Below are positions 1-8,305 of a stretch of DNA of 64,000 bases, in pieces. Origin of the DNA: CBDDBH01 sp965225625 (GTDB lineage Bacteria; Pseudomonadota; Gammaproteobacteria; JADZEE01). How positions within the stretch are numbered: position 1 is the first letter of the stretch; every line of letters starts with the position of its first letter. Under the pieces are notes generated by a model. It was not told the DNA's origin and did no database searches. It worked only from the letters and a program-made list of their open reading frames with translations. The stretch spans positions 94,990 to 158,989 of the forward strand of contig CBDDBH010000023.1 of NCBI GenBank assembly GCA_965225625.1, given 5' to 3'. Position numbers and translations under genes: made by a program.

Positions 1-388
1 TTTCGTCGGGGTCGCCGTCGCCATCGAGATCTGCGCCCTTTTCGACAGCATCCGGCGTTACTCCGGCTTTTCGCAGCGTTTCCAACGAGACATTGTTGGT
101 GCCGCGGACAAATGCAGCAACGGCATGCGGGTTGTCCGCCACGCAGCCCGGGGAGCGTGAAATCGCGACGCCTTCAATAGTCTGCGCCTCGCGCCAACCC
201 ATTAAGTCGGGTGGACAGGGGTCTTCAGCCGTTATTGGTTCTTCAGGCTTTGATTGCGGCGGCGCACGGTAGCCGTCAGCGCCGAACCATGCATCCAGTT
301 GCACCCGCGCGGCACGTGGATACCACTGCGGTGGTAAGCACAATGCCGCGACGATGAATGCAATGACGAATAGCCAGAGCGGTCGCAT
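1..388 (-). CDS. Partial exported or anchored protein with a Ca-binding-like loop
   Basis: This is an open frame from ATG at 388 that runs off the left edge without a stop, about 129 residues seen. It starts with a hydrophobic segment (residues about 4-18, signal peptide or anchor), followed by a Pro/Glu-rich stretch and two Cys. Near the cut edge it has the acidic loop DLDGDGDPD, which resembles an EF-hand or dockerin-type calcium loop. It follows the exported protein at 456-1091 on the same strand after 67 bases, so the two may be co-transcribed. I do not recognise the family and give no function. The reading frame is convincing because of its composition and the lack of stops. Confidence 0.6.
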   Translation of the reverse strand, partial: MRPLWLFVIAFIVAALCLPPQWYPRAARVQLDAWFGADGYRAPPQSKPEEPITAEDPCPPDLMGWREAQTIEGVAISRSPGCVADNPHAVAAFVRGTNNVSLETLRKAGVTPDAVEKGADLDGDGDPDE

Positions 389-455
389 AGTTTATTTTCG
401 CATGTTCGGATGAGGGGTAATTAAAATCGATACCTGGATCCCCCTGCTCGCTCTA

Positions 456-1091
456 TTACTCCCGGCTCTGCCCGAACATACGTGTCAACTTCCCAGTACT
501 CAGCCAGTAGATCAGTTGCAAACCGACGATCAGTGCCGCAAACAGCGGCAGGTAGCCGTAACTGCTGCCACCAACCTCAAATGGAAACACCGCGTTGTAG
601 ACTTTGTCCTCGGTGGGATGTCTTGCCGTCACGATTCCGATGTATGCGCCCGCTTTATCAAACACGTAATCCACGGTCAGTACGCCGTTTGCGTATTTAG
701 TGGGCGGTTGATAGAAGACGGTATCGGCATCGATATCTTCCAGGTTCTGGATGTCTTTCCATTTGGCGTAGATACCAAAATTCTGAACGTCCTTGATGAT
801 GCGAAAATCGACCGGCATATCCTTCAAAAAGTCGTGCAGGTAGTCGAGCACGAATACGCTTTCGGCGACGTCGGGGATGTCCTCGCAGAACTCCTTGCTA
901 CCGCGGGACTTGGGTTGGTAGCCGGTGAAGTGGGCTTGCAGAAAGCCGATGTTGATGATGCAGACGTCCTCTTCGATAAGTACCCCACCGTGAGCGGAGG
1001 CCGCTGTGCCCAGCGCACACAACGCCAGCAGCAGACAAACTACGATCAGCTTACAACGCAAGTGCACGTAGGCCGGCGAGTTAGACCGCAA
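456..1091 (-). CDS. Exported protein of unknown function with C-terminal membrane anchor
   Basis: A protein of 211 residues with an N-terminal signal peptide (hydrophobic residues about 14-32, cleavage near ASA-HGG). The extracytoplasmic domain is rich in aromatic and acidic residues (for example EEDVCIINIGFLQAHF). A single transmembrane helix lies near residues 179-198, followed by a basic tail. The start used is a TTG at 1091; a GTG at 1067 would keep the signal peptide and is equally possible, since neither has a clear ribosome site. It lies 18 bases downstream of the HyuB gene, so it is probably the third gene of that operon. The family seems conserved but I cannot name it. Confidence 0.65.
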   Translation of the reverse strand: MRSNSPAYVHLRCKLIVVCLLLALCALGTAASAHGGVLIEEDVCIINIGFLQAHFTGYQPKSRGSKEFCEDIPDVAESVFVLDYLHDFLKDMPVDFRIIKDVQNFGIYAKWKDIQNLEDIDADTVFYQPPTKYANGVLTVDYVFDKAGAYIGIVTARHPTEDKVYNAVFPFEVGGSSYGYLPLFAALIVGLQLIYWLSTGKLTRMFGQSRE

Positions 1092-1109
1092 CGTGGGTGC
1101 TCATGAAAT

Positions 1110-3311
1110 TCAAGCAATCTGCACGCTGAAGGTCTCGGGATCTGGTCGCTCGTGATCCAGATTTAACACCTCGAACATGACGCCGCAGCTCGGGCAGTAA
1201 TGTTCGCGCAAATGAAAATCAGGCGCTTCAGCAGCGAACTCTGCGGGTTGGGCTTTGGCGAGTGGCGCGCGATGACTCATTGCGAGCGACTTCCAGTCTT
1301 GCGCGGCGGCGCCAAGGACGTGGTCGCATTTACCGCACTGCCAATAGCGCTCGCCCTGCTTGTTCTCGCCGAGACGAATTACCTCGCCCCAGGTCATTAC
1401 TTCCTCACCGCTGTTGCTCGGTGCCATGGTCGTCTGCGCACGTTGTTGACCGACCCTCAGTCGCTCGGCAATGAGCGCGGCGCGCGTTTTTTCGGTGGCA
1501 GCGATATCGACCTCGAAGGTGTCTGCGGAAACAATGACCCCATAGCTTTTCTCCGCCTGTTCAACCGATACGTATGCATTGCGTACGTCGGCAGCTACCT
1601 TTTGCGGCGCCCGCTCCAGCGGATCGCCAAAGCCGCCGCCGCCGCCGAAATAGACAACGTAGACGTCGCCTTTGTTGAAAGTGAAACTGGTATTACAGCC
1701 TTTCACGTCGACCCGTCCGCTGATCTGTTCCGGTGAGGAAGGCATGGTTCCGCTGGCAAATAGCGCTTCGATGTCCGACTCGTGTTTCAGGTATTGCAGG
1801 ACATTCGGCGCCGGATACCCGCCAGCGAGACCGTTAGCAAGGCGCACGACATCGCCCATGCCGTTGTCGTGCGCTTCCATTGTCTGGGTTCCCCACGGGA
1901 TAAAGGCATTGCAGCAGGCTGTGCCGCCGCGATTTCTGCCCGGACCGCCGGTGTCAATTGCTTCGCGGCGCCACAGATAAAGCCATGGGAACAGTTCTTC
2001 CGCGCGCTCGAGGTTGGTTACCTGCGGTTTGGTCGTCCACATGTTCGAACAGGTGTCATCGCCGTCGCGGTGAATGAGGGCACCGGCGCCGGAAATCAGC
2101 GGTTCCATCATCATGGTGAGGAAAAATTCGCCGTGCTTGCCTTTACCGTAGAGGATGGGGTTGTTATAGGCATTGGAACCATTGGCCAATGCCTCTTCCT
2201 TTTCGTCGGAACACAGGTAAAGCTGGCTGATGCAATCGGCGACGGCGCCGATGGTCACATACCCGGCGCCCACCGGCGTGTTAATGGAAACGGGCGCGTC
2301 GTCGCTGGGATTGACCAGACTGCCAGGCGGCATGATCCAGTTAATGACGCCCCACAATCCGTAGTTCCAAGGAATGTCGTGGGCGAGCATCATCAGGAAT
2401 GGGCACTCGGCATTGCTCTTGGCACCGGGCAATGCGACATTCTGAGCGCCCTTGGACTGCGGCGAGGTGCCGGTGAAATCTAGCGTCATGTCCTCATCCT
2501 GCTTGATGAGTTTGCACTGGATGGCGAGCGTGCCTTCTTCCTCAACAACGGATTCGAAATAGTGCACGCTCGTGAATTCACCATTGGGCAGTGAGCGCAG
2601 CCGTTGGCGGATGCGTTGCGCGGAATATCTCGGCAGTTCCTCGAATACCGCCATCAGCGTGTCGATGCCGAATTCGCGGACGGTATCGATCAAGCGCTTC
2701 GCCGCGGCATTATTGGCAGCCATGCGTGCGCGCAATTCGAGCACCAGGATCTCTGGTTGACGGGTCATGTTTTTAACGGTTTGCTCAATGTCCTTGCGGA
2801 TCACGCCGCCCTCACAGATCTTGATGCCCCACATGCTCAAGCCTTCCTGGACTCGCTCGCGTGCCTCGGTCATGGCGCCGCCCACCTGGATCCCGCCCAC
2901 ATCCATGTTGTGTCCGGCCGTGTCGATCCAGGCGATTCGCCGACCTTCCCAGAACACCGGCTTCAAGACCTGGATGTCCATGAGATGTACCGCCGCGATC
3001 TCCGTGCAATTGAGCACGAACTGGTCGTCTTCGTGAATGCCGGGGTTGTCTTCGTAGTTCTGCGAGATGTAGCGTCCTGCCTCTTCCAGGCACTGGGTCC
3101 ACTCAACGATGCCGCCGCCCACCATGATGGTGTCGCCGGCCGCGTTCAGGATCGCTTCTTCGTGATCACCGGCCTCCGTAATGATGGCGTTGCCGGAGAC
3201 GCGGGCCATGGTGTAATAAGCCTCGTTCACTATTTCCTCGAGACGATGGCGCAGGATCTCGAAAGTAATAGGATCAACCTTTAATCCTTGCTGCTGCTCG
3301 GCGATATTCAT
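1110..3311 (-). CDS. Hydantoinase B / acetone carboxylase alpha family protein fused to a C-terminal zinc ribbon
   Basis: A protein of 733 residues. Residues about 12-560 match the HyuB family, which pairs with HyuA in hydantoinases, 5-oxoprolinases and the ATP-dependent acetone and acetophenone carboxylases. Family stretches include VDPITFEILRHRLEEIV near the start and the Gly-rich YFGGGGGFGDPLERAP. The last 100 residues are extra: C659-x2-C662 and C706-x2-C709 form a four-Cys zinc-ribbon-like unit resembling the small gamma subunit of acetone and acetophenone carboxylases. The start ATG overlaps the hyuA stop as ATGA, so the two are translationally coupled. A carboxylase acting on a ketone or a cyclic amide is likely, but the substrate cannot be read from the sequence. 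Confidence 0.88.
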   Translation of the reverse strand: MNIAEQQQGLKVDPITFEILRHRLEEIVNEAYYTMARVSGNAIITEAGDHEEAILNAAGDTIMVGGGIVEWTQCLEEAGRYISQNYEDNPGIHEDDQFVLNCTEIAAVHLMDIQVLKPVFWEGRRIAWIDTAGHNMDVGGIQVGGAMTEARERVQEGLSMWGIKICEGGVIRKDIEQTVKNMTRQPEILVLELRARMAANNAAAKRLIDTVREFGIDTLMAVFEELPRYSAQRIRQRLRSLPNGEFTSVHYFESVVEEEGTLAIQCKLIKQDEDMTLDFTGTSPQSKGAQNVALPGAKSNAECPFLMMLAHDIPWNYGLWGVINWIMPPGSLVNPSDDAPVSINTPVGAGYVTIGAVADCISQLYLCSDEKEEALANGSNAYNNPILYGKGKHGEFFLTMMMEPLISGAGALIHRDGDDTCSNMWTTKPQVTNLERAEELFPWLYLWRREAIDTGGPGRNRGGTACCNAFIPWGTQTMEAHDNGMGDVVRLANGLAGGYPAPNVLQYLKHESDIEALFASGTMPSSPEQISGRVDVKGCNTSFTFNKGDVYVVYFGGGGGFGDPLERAPQKVAADVRNAYVSVEQAEKSYGVIVSADTFEVDIAATEKTRAALIAERLRVGQQRAQTTMAPSNSGEEVMTWGEVIRLGENKQGERYWQCGKCDHVLGAAAQDWKSLAMSHRAPLAKAQPAEFAAEAPDFHLREHYCPSCGVMFEVLNLDHERPDPETFSVQIA

Positions 3312-5392
3312 AGTTGTACGATCTCGATGTTTTTGAAGCCGTCGAGGGCGCCCTGGAATCCGGGCGGCACGACGATGGTGGTCTCGTCTGATTCAATTAT
3401 CGCGGGCCCGATAACTTCGTTGCCGGGGGTCAGTCGGGCAAAATCATAAATTGCGGTGTCGATGAAACGCTCGTCCTTAAAATAGGCCGGGCGTTCGCCT
3501 TTTTGCGCGGAGCCGGCATCAGTGCCGCCCAGCGGTTTCGACTTGGGTTCAAAGTCGTGTATGACGCCTTCACCTTTAACCATGTAGGAAACGATGGCGC
3601 GACCGGCTTCGGGGTAGGCCGAGCCGGCGCCGTACAGATCGGTGTAGGCGGCATCAAATAACTCGCCCAGTGCCGCTGCATCCGCCTCGGTATATTCCTC
3701 TTTCAGTTCGAGTTGCATCGGTACGGTATTGATCTGCAACATGTACTTCATATCGACGTACACGCGGATATCGAAGCTGCCGGCCTCAGCGCCGCCGTGC
3801 TGCAACTCCGTACGCACGCGGTCTCGTAGCCCACCGATATTGTCATTCAACACCTGCGCGGTAATTGGTAGCGTCCGGTAGTCATATTTAATATAAGTAT
3901 GGCCGATTGGGGACGTGGCCAGTCCGAGCGCGGAGTAAACCGATGATGATACGGGGATGACGGCTTTTTTTGCGCCCAGCGTTGCGCCCATGCGCGCGAC
4001 GTGTATTGGCCCGGCGCCGCCGAAACTGAACAGCACGTAATCGCTGACATTTAAGCCACGGCGAACAGTCATGCCCATGATCAGGTCAGCCATGTGTGCG
4101 TTGATGATTTCATAGGCGCCGTGCGCAGCCTCAATGACGTCCATGCCGAGACCGGAGGCTACCCGTTCAAAGACATCCCGGGATTTTTGCGGCTGCAACT
4201 GCATACGGCCGCCGTTGAAATAATCGGGATTGACATAGCCCAGCAGTACGGCCGCGTCGGTAATTGTCGCCTCCTCGCCGCCAAATCCGTAGCAGGCGGG
4301 TCCCGGGTTGGAACCGGCGCTCTGCGGGCCTACATGGATAGTGCCGAGTTCCGGATCCGTGTGCACGATTGTGCCGCCGCCTGCGCCGATGGAAACGATA
4401 TCGAGGGTTGGATACAGGGTGCTGTATTTTTCTATGCGCGGCTCGCGCGAAAATGTCTCCTTGCCATTGGTGACGACGCTGACGTCGAAAGTGGTGCCGC
4501 CGACATCGGTTGAGATGATGTTGTCATAGCCCAGAATACGTCCCAAGGTCTGTGTCGCTTTCACCCCGCCGGCAGGGCCTGAATGCACCGTTGCCACCGG
4601 CATGACGGAATCCGAGTAGGCGATGGCGCCGTCGGCTTTCATCAGCAGCAGGCGCGATTTGAGTCCTCTGGATTTCAGAAACTGCGAAATCGATTGCATG
4701 TAGCTACGCGTTGCCGGGCCGACGTAGGCGTCCAGCACGGTGGTGATAAACCGTTCGTATTCACCTTCCAGTGGCACGACTTCGTGCGAGGTGCAGTGAT
4801 ACATGTCGGGATACAGTTCCGCGACGATATCGCGCGCGGCGGTTTCGTGCGCGCCGTTGCGGAACGACCACAAAAAGCAGATCGCGATGCTCTCTGCGCC
4901 GTTTGCTTTGAGCGCTGCAATGCCGGCCCGCACGTCGTCCTCATTCAGCTTCACCACTGTGGTGCCGGCCGAATCGATGCGTTCCTGTACCTCGCGAATG
5001 CGTTGCTTGGGCACCAGCGGTTCCGGTTTGATAGTGGTGGCCATGTGTTTGGTCTCGGCTTCGGAGAGACCGGTCCAGCGCGACAACCCCCGGGCGATAT
5101 GAATGGTGTCGCGGCATCCCGTGGTCGTGAGCATGCCCACCTTGGCGCCGCTGCGCGTGGCGATGGCGTTGGTGCCTATTGTTGTTCCATAGGCTAAAGC
5201 CAGCGTCTCACTTAACAGGGCGTCCAGCGTCAACGACAGCTTTTCCGCAGCAACTTCGATGGCATTGCCGACACCTTCGGAGAAGTCGTGAAAAGTCGTC
5301 AGCGCTTTACCAGTGATGATAGTGCCCTGTTCGTCGAGTATGACGACGTCTGTAAATGTTCCGCCGGTATCGACGCCGATTTTGTATTTCAC
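3308..5392 (-). CDS. Hydantoinase A / acetone carboxylase beta family ATPase subunit
   Basis: A protein of 694 residues, full length for HyuA. The actin/hexokinase-type ATP-binding fold is marked by GVDTGGTFTDVVILDEQG at residues 5-22, STDVGGTTFDVSVV in the middle and VSIGAGGGTIVHTD. In this family the subunit phosphorylates the carbonyl or imide oxygen of the substrate so that the HyuB partner can open or carboxylate it. The start is GTG at 5392, preceded by TTGGAGAGTCC, a good ribosome site. It is the first gene of a hyuA-hyuB pair with a 4-base ATGA overlap. It could be a hydantoinase, an oxoprolinase or an acetophenone-type carboxylase; the fused zinc ribbon on the partner favours the carboxylase group. 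Confidence 0.9.
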   Translation of the reverse strand: MKYKIGVDTGGTFTDVVILDEQGTIITGKALTTFHDFSEGVGNAIEVAAEKLSLTLDALLSETLALAYGTTIGTNAIATRSGAKVGMLTTTGCRDTIHIARGLSRWTGLSEAETKHMATTIKPEPLVPKQRIREVQERIDSAGTTVVKLNEDDVRAGIAALKANGAESIAICFLWSFRNGAHETAARDIVAELYPDMYHCTSHEVVPLEGEYERFITTVLDAYVGPATRSYMQSISQFLKSRGLKSRLLLMKADGAIAYSDSVMPVATVHSGPAGGVKATQTLGRILGYDNIISTDVGGTTFDVSVVTNGKETFSREPRIEKYSTLYPTLDIVSIGAGGGTIVHTDPELGTIHVGPQSAGSNPGPACYGFGGEEATITDAAVLLGYVNPDYFNGGRMQLQPQKSRDVFERVASGLGMDVIEAAHGAYEIINAHMADLIMGMTVRRGLNVSDYVLFSFGGAGPIHVARMGATLGAKKAVIPVSSSVYSALGLATSPIGHTYIKYDYRTLPITAQVLNDNIGGLRDRVRTELQHGGAEAGSFDIRVYVDMKYMLQINTVPMQLELKEEYTEADAAALGELFDAAYTDLYGAGSAYPEAGRAIVSYMVKGEGVIHDFEPKSKPLGGTDAGSAQKGERPAYFKDERFIDTAIYDFARLTPGNEVIGPAIIESDETTIVVPPGFQGALDGFKNIEIVQL

Positions 5393-5434
5393 GGACTCTC
5401 CAATTTTTTGGTGCGCAATTGTCTGGTGATATCG

Positions 5435-6664
5435 TTAGCCGCGCCCGGTTCTTGCCAGCGTGACCGGACCGTAGTCGTATTGCGAACGGCCGTCTATGGC
5501 GAGCTCGCTCATAATTTTGCCAAACAGGCTCGCAAACTTGTAAGACATCCCGGCGCCCACAGCGAAACTCACCTGCGGCGTTCCAGGCACTTGATCGAGT
5601 ATACAAAAGTGGTCAGCTGGATGGGTGATGAGACACGTTTTGGTATAAAGGACCTTGGCGGCGAAACCAGGGATCCAGGCGTTGGTCCACGCGGCTAGAG
5701 CATTCTCGGCTTCCTTATCCGGATCGAAGCTGCGTTGGTCCGGATCGACCAGTTCCTGCAGGTCATCGATACCTGCTTTCGTTCCCGGCTCGCCGTAAAC
5801 GGGAAATCCGTAGGGGTGACGATCCCCGAATAAATGGAAGATAGGGAAGCTGCCTAGCGCGAATCGCGTTAGATCCGAAGGCGTGAAATAAGTCACCTGT
5901 GAGCGAAATACTTTTAGCGGCAGCGCCAAACCCAGACGCTGCAGCCAGCGCTCACCCCACGGCCCGGCCGCCAGCACCAAGTGCTTGCTACGAAAAATCC
6001 CACCTTCCGTGCGCAGCTCAACTTCATTGCCCCTGACCGAAAGTTCCAGCACGGGTGCGCCGGTTATGATTTGGGCGCCGTTGCGGCGGGCGCCAGCGAT
6101 GTGTGCAGCGTTGCCTTTATGAGCATCCGCCAGACCGGTATTTGCAAAGTAGAGAGTGCGGACATCGTCGCCCAGACGAAACTGCGGGAAGCGGCGCATG
6201 CATTCGGCGGGGTCGATTTCTTCGACCGGAAGAGCTCGGCTACTGACGGCTTGGTGGATCTTTTCGAATGTCGCTTCGAATTCTGAACCGCGTTCGCACA
6301 GTTCAACTCCACCGGTTGGGACAAATACCTGTTCGCCGGTATCGGCCTGCAGCGCTCTCCAGGTATCGATAGCCGCCGCGCCCAGATTGACCATGCCGGG
6401 ATTAGAATATTGGTAGTGGGTGGCGCGGGAATGATCCTGACCACTGCCACGCGAGTGTCCGAGTTCGAATTGTTCGATCCCGAGTACGCGGCCACCGAGG
6501 CGGCGACTCAGCCAGTACAATGCCCCGCTTCCAATTGCACCCAGCCCCAGAACGATGCAGTCAAACTCTGTGCGTGGTGCGGCCGAGACGCTGCCGTGAG
6601 TGGCCGCTAGCGCCGCCGCGGCCAGTCCGGATTTTAAGATTCGCCGTCGGCTAATTTGAGACAT
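5435..6664 (-). CDS. Tat-exported FAD oxidoreductase, sarcosine/N-methyltryptophan oxidase-like
   Basis: A protein of 409 residues from ATG 6664, preceded by AAGAGTGCA; this start opens directly with the twin-arginine signal SRRRILKSGLAAAALA. A longer frame upstream exists but would bury the Tat signal. After the signal come the FAD-binding motif VLGLGAIGSGALYWL and the family phrase SRGSGQDHSRATH, typical of monomeric sarcosine oxidase and SolA. These enzymes oxidise secondary amines with O2. By eye, the Cys that binds FAD covalently in those enzymes (CMYT motif) is replaced (VLYT here), although a Cys follows four residues later. It lies 42 bases upstream of hyuA, so it may head that operon and supply an amine-derived substrate. 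Confidence 0.82.
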   Translation of the reverse strand: MSQISRRRILKSGLAAAALAATHGSVSAAPRTEFDCIVLGLGAIGSGALYWLSRRLGGRVLGIEQFELGHSRGSGQDHSRATHYQYSNPGMVNLGAAAIDTWRALQADTGEQVFVPTGGVELCERGSEFEATFEKIHQAVSSRALPVEEIDPAECMRRFPQFRLGDDVRTLYFANTGLADAHKGNAAHIAGARRNGAQIITGAPVLELSVRGNEVELRTEGGIFRSKHLVLAAGPWGERWLQRLGLALPLKVFRSQVTYFTPSDLTRFALGSFPIFHLFGDRHPYGFPVYGEPGTKAGIDDLQELVDPDQRSFDPDKEAENALAAWTNAWIPGFAAKVLYTKTCLITHPADHFCILDQVPGTPQVSFAVGAGMSYKFASLFGKIMSELAIDGRSQYDYGPVTLARTGRG

Positions 6665-6724
6665 TGCACTCTTCGCTCGAATTGGTTGCGGGCGTGGCGC
6701 CGCCAACACATCTGCGGAACACCA

Positions 6725-6850
6725 GCGCGCATATTGCATGAAGGCGCCGCACGATGCATTACAAACTGTCCTTTTCCGTCATTTACATCAAACCGTGATA
6801 GTACGCCGGTTTCAGCAGCATCGCGCGGCGCCTTCATGCAATCTGCGCGC
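6725..6850. repeat. 126-bp intergenic inverted repeat (MITE/REP-like)
   Basis: Arms at 6725-6750 and 6825-6850 are inverted copies of 26 bases matching at 25 positions. Both contain TTGCATGAAGGCGCCGC. They enclose 74 bases with no gene, in the divergent gap between the flavoprotein gene and the lipoprotein gene. The core TTGCATGAAG recurs in two other intergenic gaps (near 27293-27302 and 30501-30510), which suggests a dispersed element and not a local operator. The rest of the 6665-6943 gap holds only the probable promoters of the two flanking genes; no clear -35/-10 pair was identified. Confidence 0.75.
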
Positions 6851-6943
6851 TAACTTAGGTTTGGCGGCGTCGCTACCTTGGCGTGCTAACATTTCGTGTA
6901 CCGAGCCGGTTGGGGGTCGTCGGTGTAATTGGGAGTGATACTA

Positions 6944-8305
6944 ATGAATCTACTTCGTGGAAATCTTTTCCTGTTGTTAGCGGCGACAAGCTTGCTTTTC
7001 GCCTGTTCCCAAGAAAATAGTGACCAGGCAACAGAACAACGCGCAAATGGTCCCGAAGCATCATCACCGATAGTTTCAGCCGCTGAACCGGAATTGGTGG
7101 ACGCGCCCGTATTACGCACGGTAGCGGATGAACTTGCCACCCGAATATCTATCTGCAAGATCCCCGATCCGCGAGTGCCGTCGTCCGCGTTCACTATATT
7201 CAACTCCGAGCGCAACGAACATGACGACTATTGGGTGCGGTACGAATGCAAAGAGACCTGTTCGCAGTGGCAACAGTGCCAGGCACCGGCCTATCTAAAC
7301 GATAACGGAGAACTCATAACTCACGGTCGAAAGCCCGATATTCCTAAGAAGGCCCTGGCCTTTGTGGTCGGTGGTATGGGCGGACAATTGGTGTTCAGTG
7401 AGGACGGTGACAAGACAGTTGTGATCCATGCCGGCTCGGGTGGCACACGCTTTTATGTTGATGTCGCGCGCGTGCTGGAAGAGCGCTCGTCGGCTCGTAC
7501 CGCTATGGTGCGCTGGGAGAAAGGTGTTATCGGTAGTGCCGTGCAGCCGCCGTTTGCAGGTCCGGTGCATTGGGGGTGGTATTCGCGCACGGCTGCCGAG
7601 GGCACGACTGTTCGGGCACTCAACTCGCGGCCGGCCAGCATCATAGCCTGGGTCCATGAGCATCTGGCCGGCGATGCTGAGTTTGGCACCTGGGGCTGCA
7701 GCATGGGCACTAACGCAACTTTTGGCCCGGTGCTTTGGCACGGACTGGATCCGATTATCGATTATCAATTGTTCGTTGGCGGGCCAAACATGTGGGACTT
7801 AAACGCCCAGTGTGGCCGGCGCCGCTATACAGAAGGTTACTGCGACCTTGACGGCACAACGTCGTGCAAAAACGACGGCGACTGCGCACTGTTAGGTGCT
7901 GGGGCGCATTGCCGGATGCCTCGACCTTATAGGGAAATCGATAAAGTCTTCGATGGCTTTGCCAACCATGTCCACGCGACCACCGCCTGCCAAATCGCCC
8001 AGGCAGACGAAACAACTCAGCCATACCCGGCATTCGATCAGAGCAGCATGGCTTACATCGAATCAGCAGATTGGGAAATTGACCATCGCGTAGATTTCTT
8101 GGTTAACCTTGGCGCTGAGCAAGGCGCCACGCCGGCACAGTTGGGTGGCGATCGATACTGGGCGCTCGGCGATTTCCCATTTATCTTCAACCACATCCAG
8201 CCCGCCGAGAACAAACAGTGGCACGCGTATCCGAACAGCCACCACTGTGATGGGATGAAATCGGGCGCCGGACACGATCTGATTATTTCGCGTATGGGGT
8301 TGTAA
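6944..8305 (+). CDS. Cys-rich lipoprotein with alpha/beta-hydrolase-like nucleophile elbow
   Basis: A protein of 453 residues from ATG 6944, preceded by TTGGGAGTGATACTA. It begins with a lipoprotein signal ending in the lipobox LLFAC, so it is probably anchored to the outer membrane. The mature part has many Cys (likely disulfides), a Gly-rich VVGGMGGQLVF stretch, and GTWGCSMGTNATFG, which fits the G-x-S-x-G elbow of alpha/beta hydrolases. A late HHC...GAGHDL region could supply the catalytic His. The family is not one I can name, so function beyond probable hydrolase is unknown. Its TAA stop directly abuts the stop of the convergent flavin monooxygenase gene, leaving no room for a separate terminator. 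Confidence 0.75.
   Translation: MNLLRGNLFLLLAATSLLFACSQENSDQATEQRANGPEASSPIVSAAEPELVDAPVLRTVADELATRISICKIPDPRVPSSAFTIFNSERNEHDDYWVRYECKETCSQWQQCQAPAYLNDNGELITHGRKPDIPKKALAFVVGGMGGQLVFSEDGDKTVVIHAGSGGTRFYVDVARVLEERSSARTAMVRWEKGVIGSAVQPPFAGPVHWGWYSRTAAEGTTVRALNSRPASIIAWVHEHLAGDAEFGTWGCSMGTNATFGPVLWHGLDPIIDYQLFVGGPNMWDLNAQCGRRRYTEGYCDLDGTTSCKNDGDCALLGAGAHCRMPRPYREIDKVFDGFANHVHATTACQIAQADETTQPYPAFDQSSMAYIESADWEIDHRVDFLVNLGAEQGATPAQLGGDRYWALGDFPFIFNHIQPAENKQWHAYPNSHHCDGMKSGAGHDLIISRMGL

Noticed and set aside
516..1106. A 196-codon plus-strand frame opposite the exported protein gene
   Set aside because: The minus-strand frame has a signal peptide, a membrane anchor and operon spacing; the plus frame has none of these.
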